64,000 nucleotides of DNA, taken from contig JAHNZQ020000010.1 in NCBI GenBank assembly GCA_019155205.2, positions 1,887,268 to 1,951,267 on the forward strand. The letters run 5' to 3'. The translations under genes were made by a program, and so were the position numbers. The stretch is from Gracilaria vermiculophylla (lineage: Eukaryota > Rhodophyta > Florideophyceae > Gracilariales > Gracilariaceae). A model generated the notes under the pieces. It saw only the letters and a program-made list of their open reading frames with translations. It was not told the DNA's origin and ran no database searches. Shown one piece after another: positions 20,077 to 29,800 of this stretch; the stretch's first letter is position 1; every line of letters starts with the position of its first letter.

Positions 20077-20860
20077 AGCCGAAGAAATGTCGCAGGGTGT
20101 TGACTACCCTCGGAACTTATGGTGTTTAAGGTTTTGTAATGGCACTGACCTCCACGACTCAGCGCAGGGATTAAAGACTTCGAAACTGGGTTCTGATATG
20201 AAAGCGTTCAATACGGAGAACAGAAGGAGAAAATTTTGACTTGGTTTTTCATAGAGAGAGCGAGGGAGAGAGAAAATACCCACGCGGATGTCGTCACTCG
20301 TAGCGATGCTAATCTCCAGCGGAAGACAAATAACCTCGAGCTCAGCGGAGGGATTGGATTAGAAGCTTTTCAGGCGAAACCTCGAGCACACTTTCATTCG
20401 CTTGCATCAGCGAAAATCCGGATATTTCGCAGAAGACAGATTTGGCTTGGTTTATTTCTGTGTACTTTTACCAAAGTGGTTCCGTATAACTTTAGTACTA
20501 AAGTATTGTGGAGTCACCCTCGCCTACTTTACCTTAGGATCAGTCTGTGGAAAAGCTTTTCGCAGAATCTCCGGCATACTCCGCGACTCTCTGACTCGAC
20601 ACCCGTTGAGATTTTTGTTCATCGCATTAATTGTTTACGCAGGAATTGAGGGAAATTCTAAAATCCGTGACCAATCTCGCATCTGTACCGGAAGGCAGCG
20701 GAATCAAGCGAGGTTCTTCCGTTCTGCAATCTACGACTGTAGAGAAAACTGGCATCGGAATCATTCAGCACGATCTGTTTCAGAGATAGAACTTGCCACC
20801 GCAATCGGAAGTCAATAGTCACCATCGATCGACCCGTGAGGGCTAGACTTTAAGTTCACC
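20077..20860 (+). other. Intergenic region with a possible unplaced exon
   Basis: It lies upstream of the pyruvate carrier gene. A plus-strand stretch at about 20640-20790 reads ELREILKSVTNLASVPEGSG and onward to HDLFQR-stop, which looks protein-like, and it follows a possible acceptor (TTTACGCAG). In a different frame, 20402-20640 encodes a hydrophobic segment (RHPLRFLFIALIVYAG). I could not join them with convincing splice sites, so no gene is called. Confidence 0.25.
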
Positions 20861-21539
20861 ATGGCTGCCGCGCGACTCAGAGCTTTGTGGGACCATCCAG
20901 CTGGGATGAAAACCGGTAAGTTTTTCCACTCGAACAACGGATCTCAAAGCAAGCAGGAAAAAATTGCTGTGGCAGGAGTTTACTAATTTTGTGGATGTCA
21001 ATGTGCTTTCGCGTACCTGTAAATCTTTCGTCGCGCACCATATGTAGTTTTCTTCTGGGCGCCCACTATGAAATGGGGGCTTGTGGTTGCCGGTCTTTCG
21101 GATATGAAGCGCCCTGTGGAAAATGTGTCAGTTCCACAGTGTTCAGGTACGCAGGTGCAGGCATGCTAATTTCGTTCGTTTCTTTAACATCGCCGGACGT
21201 ATGAATATTGACTCAATGCGTTTCCTTGCATGTGCATCATTGACGTGCTTGATTCTTTTTAGCATTGGCCCTTACTGGTCTAGTGTGGAGTAAGTGCAAC
21301 ACAAGAAGCTCTTCATCAGGAGCATTTCTCAACATGCATATTCTGACCGATTGATGTGTAACCGTTTCACTTTCCGTTGTCAAGCACGTTGGAGCTTCCA
21401 AATTATCCCCATCAACTACAATCTAGCTGCAGCGAATGTTTTCGTGGCCTTGACCAATATGTATCAGCTCTACAGGGTAGCAAGCCACTCTTTCTCGAAA
21501 GAAGGCAAAGGTGATTCCAAAACCTTAGAGAGTTCCTAA
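20861..21539 (+). CDS. MPC2: Mitochondrial pyruvate carrier (MPC2-like), four exons
   Basis: The exons are 20861-20915, 21048-21146, 21263-21289 and 21385-21539, with introns of 132, 116 and 95 bp. Phases match throughout, giving 111 aa. It would form the inner-membrane pyruvate importer with an MPC1 partner not in this window. Signature blocks are FFWAPTMKWGLVVAGLSDM, ALALTGLVW, and SFQIIPINYNLAAANVFVAL followed by YQLYR, in MPC2 order. Short size and three hydrophobic segments fit the family. The third exon is only 27 bp. The last acceptor (TCAAG) is the least certain junction. Confidence 0.9.
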
Positions 21540-22143
21540 TCGTCATTTCAACACCCCCAAGCAGACAACCATCGATTGATAATCTAGTTCGTTGGGATTT
21601 CGTCTTGTAATGCGTCCATGTGAAGAACTCATCACGCGGCGTGCTCAATATGTATTAGCAGTCAGATCAGCAAATACTTATAAATGTCATCAATCTGGAA
21701 AACGAATGTTTCCGGAGCTTTCTTCCACTTTTAGACTAGGTTCACGGGGGAGCTCGTCTGGATCGCTTTGGGTCAATGGACCCGAATTCCCGGAGCTAGC
21801 CTTTGTTCACTCTCTCTCCACCAATTGCATTCCATACTGATTCCAAGTATACAAACATGCATGCCTGACCCGAATTGCGAATTAAACAGAGGATCAGCGC
21901 TACACACAATTCCTAGAAAAAACGGTTGTGGATGATTCTTGGATGGCATGTATCTCGGGTGGTATTTTTCCGTTCCTCAGGCAAATTGAAGTCCGGCATT
22001 TTCTGCCCCATACTATTTCTTCCAAGCAAAGCTTCTCTCAAGCGAAGAAGGAAAGATCAAGGATTGCGTTCTGGGAAAATATAACCACGAACGAAATAAC
22101 GAACGGGAGCGGAAAATGAATTTGATACGTTGTCAACGAGTAT
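21540..22143. other. Intergenic region, no gene seen
   Basis: It is tail-to-tail between the pyruvate carrier (plus) and the PIG-S-like gene (minus). Base composition drops toward AT-rich here. I find no ORF with support. Confidence 0.45.
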
Positions 22144-23649
22144 TTACTCTTGTCTTGAAAAGATCTTCTTGTTCTTTATGACCTGTTACACACAGTTGCC
22201 CATTTCCCGTCAGCTTCCCAGCCTACATGATGCATCTAAGTCTATTTAGCGAAGTCAACTCACCATTACTGTGAGAGGCACTATGATGCCAAACACGAAA
22301 ACGATGGCGCCAATAACATAAGAAGCCACCGTTGGTGGCGCATAGACCATGGAGATAGCTGGACTGAAGCGTTTTTCTGTTCTGTGCACTTAACCCGACT
22401 TTACTGAAATGTCAAGCGGAAGTGTCCGGAATTTGTCGATGGGTCAAGGCCAGAGATTTGACCCGAACTTAGACGCAGAGCACGATGGCAGGTTGTTCGA
22501 ATGACCCAAGACTTGTGATTTGAGTGTTCCAGATTCTGAGTAGTCGTTCAGTATACCCGTATCAACCAAACCTATCAATACGCTGTTTAAGCTCAATCTT
22601 ATGGAAATTGTGAAATTTTTTTTCGATTTCCGCATCGAAAGGATTTGTGGGTGGCATCAAAGCCACTCCTAAAAACCCTGAAGTCTGAACTACAAAAAGT
22701 GCCAGTATGTTCGACCATACAAAACACAAACCCTGTACAGGATCACTAGCAACTACTGTTTCGAAGGCAGAAACGTCTAAAAGCAAACGCTCCAGCGATT
22801 GAGACAGCTCAAGAAATCCATTTATTTCTCTATGAACACCCCACGTTCCAGGCAGAATGTTGCAAACTTTAATCTTCATCCAATAAGCATATTTCAAAGG
22901 AATTATAATTGGCTGCTTCGGAAATCGTGGGAGTTACGATGTGTTATGAAAAACCTGGTATAGGAAGTCTCAATGTAGTGGGAAAAAAATATTACATTGA
23001 ATCGCTTCGTGGCGCATGAACAATGGCATATTTACCTTTTGAATTTCTGTACTGACAGGTACTTTGTGTGGAGACTCACCCGCTCTTCATAGAAAAAACT
23101 CGGTGGGCAGTTTGTCAACTCAAAATTTGTGTCTGCAGGTTCTGGAAACAAGAAAAAGAACTCGTCAAGTTTTTTTTATTTTTTGGGTAATCGCTATCGT
23201 GAAATGAGGGCTACCTAACCGTCTCTCATGTCTTAAACTTGAAAGTACCTCGCATACACTATCCTTACTTGTACGAATCCCATGTCAAATGAGCTGAGGC
23301 ATATCGACGACCTTTTAATAGTACTTGCACTACTAGTTTTGAAGTGTTCGCTTTGTATTTGCACACTTCCAAAGAACGATTCGATTCCTGCTTTATTCTA
23401 TCTGCTGCTGCACCGTGTTTTTGTTCTACTTAAAAATAAATTGAAAAGGTTTGGGTTGTCTCACACTAGTTTAGTTATCCTCTAAAGTATACTTCGAAAT
23501 AACCCAAAGAATGTTGGAGTGAAAGCAAATTGGGCTTCATCACTATTCATCAAGTTGTCGAGGGGCGGAAAGATCAACAAAGCTAAAAAACGAGACACAC
23601 TACAGTTATTGTCAGGGAGAATGTCATTCGACCGCAGTCGCTCTTTCAT
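22144..23649 (-). CDS. Putative GPI-transamidase subunit PIG-S-like, multi-exon, 5' part incomplete
   Basis: Four 3' exons join cleanly on the minus strand: 23080-23141, 22572-22912, 22264-22381 and 22144-22182 (introns 167, 190 and 81 bp, matching phases). The C-terminus has RFSPAISMVYAPP, a membrane span ASYVIGAIVFVFGIIVPLTV, and a short cytosolic tail KNKKIFSRQE, the layout of PIG-S/Gpi17. Upstream, LELSQSLERLL and TVVASDPVQG fit the helical region before it. An open segment at 23482-23649 (SRFLALLIFPPLDNL, then FTPTFFG) resembles a central PIG-S block. How it joins, and the true start, are not resolved. The protein would act in the ER attaching GPI anchors. The identity is tentative; the spliced membrane protein itself is well supported. 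Confidence 0.42.
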
Positions 23650-24554
23650 GTTACACGCGAACAAGGGCTACAAAATTTGATTTTATTACATAGAAGTGAC
23701 AAAGAATGATACCATAATTTTAAAGATTGACGCGAGAGCAAAAGATATATATATAAGTCTTATAGAACTGTTACAAAGAACTCGACTGGTTTGGGAAGAA
23801 TATGCTTTAAGCCTTTTGGGTTGAACCTGAGTATGATTGTAGGAAAGGAAGGGCGCATGGAGGAATCTTGGGGATCAGATGCGTAGCTCGGGCAAAAATT
23901 CTGAGAACATGCAGCTCGGATGCTGTTGTCAATTGTGAAAAGGTGCGGCAACTACTAAAGTCGGAGGAAGAACAATCAGAGCGACTTTTCTGGTCGGACA
24001 ACACCTGCAAAATCTCTGGCTCTAAAAATCGAAACGTCCATTATGGAACATAGTTCAATTTACGTTATTAAAGCAAGAGACCTTCAAATAAAATAACTGT
24101 TGAGCGTGGACATGTGTCTAAGGCGATATTTGCGGTTTACGGTTTGCAGCTCCATGCCGTCATTTTGATGCTGTTCATTTCCCGCCAAATAAAATAAACA
24201 CCCAGAGATGCTTGACTACTTTTTACAAAGAAGGCTCCTATCAGAGATGCGCTGACCACGCATTTCATCTCCACTACACCCAAGGTAAATCATCCATCGT
24301 CGCTTCCGCCCCTTATGTTCGAACGAGAACAGAGAGACAGCAAATGCGAGTGAGGGTGTCACCCAGTCGAAACAAAAATTGCCTCTCTAAACTGCCACTC
24401 AGGCTCCTCCTCAGTCTTCACCAGCTTCAAAACCTGCAAAAGATTGCAATCACTTGCCTATAATTCGTTGCTCCGCCGAAGTCAATCGCCACACAGAACC
24501 TCCAGTCTTTGAATTGGAAACTCAACTACCGGAAGTGCTGCGTTTCATCAAACC
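23650..24554. other. AT-rich region, possibly 5' exons of the PIG-S-like gene
   Basis: About 900 bp with low GC and short ORFs on both strands. If the upstream minus-strand gene is PIG-S, which is usually over 450 aa, its first exons should be here, but I cannot place them. The promoter of PSF2 (plus) must also lie in its right part. Confidence 0.35.
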
Positions 24555-25431
24555 ATGGGGGTAAGCACAGGCGTGAATTTAACACAAGCACACGAGTCGG
24601 AACTTGCTTTTCAGCGCTCAGAATTTTTCGCAGAGGATGAACTCATAGACATCAGTCCCATGGTTAGATTTGGTGTAATCAGTCTCGTAAGAGGAAACTT
24701 CGGGCCGTTTGAGCCCTCCCTCACCGTCAAGGTTCGTTTACATCACTCTATGCTGTTCGAATCAATTTCCAAGAGCACTGACGTTTGAAAGTACACTTGG
24801 AAACTTTGCGTCTCATTTCAACAGGTTCCTTTATGGCTTGCGCTCGCACTCAAGAAGGTTCAAAGATGCAAAATTATTCCACCTCGATGGCTGACGGTCC
24901 GCAATGTCGAAAAATGCCTGTCTGACGAACGAGAGAATGAGGATGAATTGCAACCGATTCCCTTCTTCTTTTCCGAAGTAAGTTTGAAAGGATTACCGCT
25001 CGGCCCAAGCAGGAGAACACGGCGACGGTCACCACAATCCTAACCGTAACATTTGGACACAACTCGATTCCGAGAAACAGATTTCTTCCCTTTTATTCCA
25101 CCATGCACCCGATGATCTAGTGAACATTAACCACTTACGACGTTCAGTGGAAGATTTAGCCAATGTTCGTGAGAGCAAAATGCGCAAGTGGATGCACTCA
25201 AATGTTAGAGATCGTGTGAATGCTATCAAGGTGAACAACCTTTCCATGCATGAAATTAACAAGCACAGACCGGTTCTGACGCGTATTCTCAACAATCTGT
25301 ATGAAATCCACGTCACGGCTGATGGTCGCGGACCTCTATCAGACACGAATTCGTCGACGAACCCTACATCATCGACCGGTTATCGTCCAAACGCTGGTCG
25401 TCAATTGCGTCGCGTTGCTCGTCGAGAGTAA
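24555..25431 (+). CDS. PSF2: DNA replication complex GINS protein PSF2, three exons
   Basis: The exons are 24555-24731, 24825-24977 and 25081-25431, with phase-0 introns of 93 and 103 bp, for 226 aa. PSF2 is part of the CMG replicative helicase with MCM2-7 and CDC45. Family blocks are FFAEDELIDISPM, GNFGPFEPSL, VPLWLALALKKVQRCKIIPP followed by RWL, then LFHHAPDDL and INKHRPVLTRILNNLYEIH. A GTAAGC ... TTTTCAG pair (24561-24614) could be an extra 54-bp phase-0 intron. Removing it would give a start MGRSEFFAEDEL, closer in length to other PSF2 N-termini. I cannot decide between the two. The C-terminal 30 residues are disordered and basic. Confidence 0.92.
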
Positions 25432-25648
25432 AGCATCTAAACATCTGAGAAACATCAGCCGGCTGTTCGCACTCCGCGCCATAACAGTGACAAGCCTGCG
25501 TGCCATAATCGGCGGGCTTTCAAACTGCTTCAATTTGTCACCCAGTGTTCCTCAACGCACTAGACCCAACACTCGGATGCCTCCTATGCAAAAAACCTTG
25601 CCGCTTAAATGTTTCTCGAGTAAAATCTATGTTTCTGACTTAAATGAC

Positions 25649-26386
25649 TCAATAGAACCGTGGTGGTGGTGCAGTTTCTGGGACATTTGCAAAGCCAAAC
25701 TGTGGTGCACTAAACTGCTGTTCTTGAGCGGGTGTAAGGTTCTGCGGAGGCGTTGACTGAGCAGCGTGTTGTTGCATTGGCTGTGCGATTGGTTGTTGCT
25801 GAAACGGAGAAGGTTGTTGTTGCTGTTGTGCGTACGGTGCAGGGTGCCCGAAAGGATTCCCTGCCGGCTGCGCGCTGAACGGGTTGCCCATAGTGTGTTC
25901 ATGCTCCATGGCCATTCCCGCAGTGTTGTTCTGACCACCAAATGCTGAAGAAAACGCATCGTCTCCCGCAAACGGGTCTCGCATTTGAATGGTGTTGCTT
26001 CCGAGAGGTGCGTGCGTCTGCATGCCTCCTCTTGACAAGGCATCCACCTTGGCGCGATGTGCCGCAACCATTTCGCTCTCCCTCTGTGACACCTGCGGAG
26101 ACACGCCGCGCGCGGCCATTGAGTACGCCAGCGCTCGCATTTCCTCGGGCGAAATGTCGCCAGACAGGTCATTTCCTTTTGACAGATCGTCTCTGGAGCC
26201 GATGACGCTGAGGGGCCATTGCGGCTGCGAGTCGTGCGTCGGCTTGTTGCTGCGGTTCGGTTTGGAAGGCGGAGCGGCGAAAGGATCGTTTGTGAGAAGG
26301 TCGCCGTCTTCCGGGTCTCTGTGCTCGAATTTGCACGCGTCGCCGTAGCGACAGCGCCCCTCCCTGTAGTATCTGCAGACAACCAT
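25649..26386 (-). CDS. CCCH zinc-finger, FG-containing protein (NUP42/NUPL2-like)
   Basis: The product is 245 aa. It begins with a single CCCH finger (C4-x7-C12-x5-C18-x3-H22) at the extreme N-terminus, as in nucleoporin NUP42/NUPL2, so the start is set at MVVCRYYREG. The middle part is charged. The C-terminal half is rich in Gln, Pro and Asn with scattered FG and PFG motifs (SAFGGQ, NPFGHP, QFGFANVP). This combination fits a cytoplasmic-side nuclear-pore protein that aids mRNA export. The FG content is lower than in yeast and animal members, so another CCCH RNA-binding protein is possible. Confidence 0.65.
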   Translation of the reverse strand: MVVCRYYREGRCRYGDACKFEHRDPEDGDLLTNDPFAAPPSKPNRSNKPTHDSQPQWPLSVIGSRDDLSKGNDLSGDISPEEMRALAYSMAARGVSPQVSQRESEMVAAHRAKVDALSRGGMQTHAPLGSNTIQMRDPFAGDDAFSSAFGGQNNTAGMAMEHEHTMGNPFSAQPAGNPFGHPAPYAQQQQQPSPFQQQPIAQPMQQHAAQSTPPQNLTPAQEQQFSAPQFGFANVPETAPPPRFY

Positions 26387-26835
26387 GAATGGGAAAGAAG
26401 AAAAGGCTCGCAAGTGGGTGTGGGTGGAGAACTAATGCAGAGCTGGTGCTCGCGCGCAGTGCTGTATGTGAGCGCAGCGCCCACTTCACGCGAGCGTGAC
26501 GGACCGCGTGCGTTTGGCGGCCTTTTGGTGCCCCTCGTAGACGGGGACTGCTGCCGCGTTTCACGTGCACCTGTGAGGCCTGTGCGCTCTGTGAACCAGC
26601 CGTGCGAGCCACGTTGTGTGTGCAAGTGCCGTCCACAATGTGCTAGAAATTTCGAAATGTGCCTTTCTTTTCTCCACTTTTTTTTGACCGACACGTAATT
26701 ATCCGCGCGTCCGTGCGATGCGCACACGTCAGCCTTAACGTTTTGGTCGGCGGTGCACCCATTGCCGCCGCCCCGCGCAATCCAATGGAACACCGCAGCG
26801 CGGTCAAGACAACACACATTTTACGCTACTGCCAA
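26387..26835. other. Intergenic region upstream of the CCCH gene
   Basis: It lies between the CCCH gene start and the end of the starch-synthase fusion, both on the minus strand. It holds several GCGTGC-type motifs near the CCCH start but no gene that I can support. Confidence 0.4.
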
Positions 26836-29800
26836 CTAAACCACTAAAACATTGTTAACAAACCCAGCTCCATCCCTCGACTGCGGCTGGTTGTCAGCCA
26901 CCGTCCATTCTTGATCAACCTTAAACTTGTAATGGTACTCTCCGGGGCGAAGCAGCAACCGCAATGCAAATAAACCGCCCTCGCCCACATCTCTGCTCAG
27001 CGGCCACTCCGCAGACCAGTTGTCAAACGATCCCTTGATCACAACAGTTTCACCAGCCCCTCCCCACTGCAGCAGCACAGGCGCAGCATCGGGGTCGTAC
27101 AACTCGCTTTCCTCGTTGGCCGTCATAGAAATCATGTGCGCCACGTCTTCCCCGCGAGTGAACATTGCATTCCTCAGCCTGTGGAATTCGCTTGACCACG
27201 CCCACGCAACCTCCGACACGTCAATCGTCGTTTCATATGCACAAGTCCGCAGTTCTTCGTATTCATGCGGTTGCGAGAACACGCGAAGCGCGCGCTTCAC
27301 AGCCCACACAAAGTCCCCGTGCGAATAGTTTTCAAACGTAAAACCATTGCCTTCCCCCATTTCACTTCTCCATTCGTGCACCGTATCCTTCAGCCCACCA
27401 GTTTTATACGCGACTACTGGCGTTCCTGCTACAAAGAATTCTTGTTGCACTATACCCCCTGGCTCAAACAGTGATGGCATCAGTCCAAAATCGGCTCCAA
27501 GGTTGCACATTGGGCCGTCCGTAAAAAAGCTGTCTGGTGAGGCCCAGAAGCACCATGGGTGTCGCCTTCGCAAGTCTAGCATATGGCGAGCACATCCAGC
27601 TGAGTACTCATCGCTGTAGTTCGCCGGTCCTCCAACTAAGATCTGAATTTTTCCACCAGTGTGCCCAATAAGCTCATCTACCGCATTCAGGATAAGATGC
27701 ACTCCCTTCTGCGAAGTAATGCGCCCTACAAACGCAAACAGTGGAATAGAAGGGTCTCCTTCTTTAAAACCAAAGTAACGTTGTTGTAGGATCTCCTTGG
27801 CCTTGGCATGACTAGCCGCTCCCTTGGTTTGAAGGGCTTCTTCTCTGTCAGCTTTTCGAATACCATTAGGGTACGCAAATGGAGACTTGGCAATTTGTAG
27901 AATATCGCTAAGTGGATGACCACTCTTCAATTCGTTAAGGTAACTCGGGCTCACGGTACCCCAACTGTCGCTTTTCAGGACGGCACAACGAGAAGGATTC
28001 ACAACCATTTGGCTCCACCACGGATTTACAACCAAATGCCTCGGAAGCCGATGAATGTGGTCGAGGGAGCCTTCATGACCACCAGGATACACACGGCCTT
28101 CGTACGCGCCTTCTCCAAGGTTGTGAATCAGATGGAAAAACGAGGTATGTTTGTAGTAGTCTCCAAAAAATTCCCTGTACCCAGCTGCCAAGCTCGGTAA
28201 CCAATCGTTAGTGACGACAACTGATGGATACAACTGCTTCTGACAACAGACCTCGAGTGCTCCAAGAGACATAAGCACTACGGTCTGAAGATGTTTCACT
28301 GCGCCTCCCGGATCGGCATATACCTTGGGGAAGAAGTCGCCTCTTTCCATGAAGATAAGGTTCACACCGTTTTCCACGCCCTCGAAAACACCAACATCAA
28401 CAATGTGAGTCCCAAGATCCACGGAAACGTTCCTGGTCCACCTAATGTGGTCTCCAAGATATCCCGTTTGGTTCTTACGATTGACGGTATAGTAGGGCGA
28501 GATCACGTACACTTCGAGGCCAAGATTCACAAGCCCTTTGGTCAGCTCATCAACCATGACACCCAAACCTCCCGCAGTTGAGAACCTGCCAAGTTCTGCT
28601 GTCAGGAACACAAGTGGACCTAGTTTTGTAGTCCTAGTCACTACGTTCCGGGCGAGGTTCATTAACTTAATATCCTTGGCAGACATTGACATGTGCGTCA
28701 AATATGCAACAATTCTCTCAGCGGCGGGCGGCTCAAAGTCTCTTGGTGCTGGCACACCTTCATATGCCACCAAGAAACGGAGTTGGCTGGAACGCTGCAT
28801 ACAAAGCTGCAGCAGGCGCTCACATTCGCTTTCATCGCATCCTTCTCTCACCATACCGTTGCGCAAAGCCAAAACGGCGGCTGCAAAGTCGCTAGCTGAC
28901 GTTGCCGCTCCACGCGTAATTCGCGAGACAGAGTCAATTTCCCGAGGATCTTTGAACCCATCTGATTCGTAGCCACGCAGTCGCTTGATGCAAGTCGACA
29001 AGTGAGCAGCACGGCGTTCCAATGTGTCTTCCACAGGTTTCAGTGTCAGGAGCACAGTTCCGAGCGGAGGGAGATGGACCTTATACTTCCGAAACATAAG
29101 CTCTTCCAACGTGTATGCCTCATCTAAGTGTTCCCTGCCAGTAAAAGAGTCTACAACAGTGTAAAACGACCCAGGCGCAGCCCCCGTCGTGAATGAATCT
29201 GGGAGATGTTCCCATATCACCCGTAGGTCCAGTTCCACATCACAGCCCCGTCCAAACTGACTTCCATCAATCTTATCCTTCACATTTGTGGCGACTATGA
29301 GAATCTGATCCTCAACGAAGCGAGCAAACGCAAAAACTTGATGCTTGAACTGAGGATCCATGTTCACAACACACATCCCTCCTCCTCGTAATGCGTCCAA
29401 TTCTTGACGTAGCGAGGCGCGATGGGCGTAGTGACCGGTAATCTGAGTGATATCATACCCAAGAGACGGACCAATTTCTTGTCTCGTTTGTGCTTCCATG
29501 TCAGACATGCGTTTCAGGTCAGCTGCCGACATGCTTCTCACAGAAACTCCGTTCATATCATCTCGGGATCGAGAACGCACAAGGTCTGAGTTGGACGAGA
29601 TACGCTTCATGTCCACCAAAGAACCCTTTCTCTTCATTTTCAACTTTCTTTCGGGCGCACCAGTGGGGGGTGTCAGAGGAGGGAGGCCAGCTCCCTTGTA
29701 AGGATTTGCAGGAGTAGGTGGTGATTTTTTCGCAGAGAGTGGTGACGCCTTACCAGAGCGAGCCAGTCCAGCGCCGAGAGACAAAGGTGGTAGGGCAGCG

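Noticed and set aside
23036..23051. A 16-nt microexon in the PIG-S-like gene
   Set aside because: It is flanked by plausible splice sites. After checking the previous donor (CGG before GTGAGT), including it shifts the next exon out of frame. Direct joining keeps the phase.
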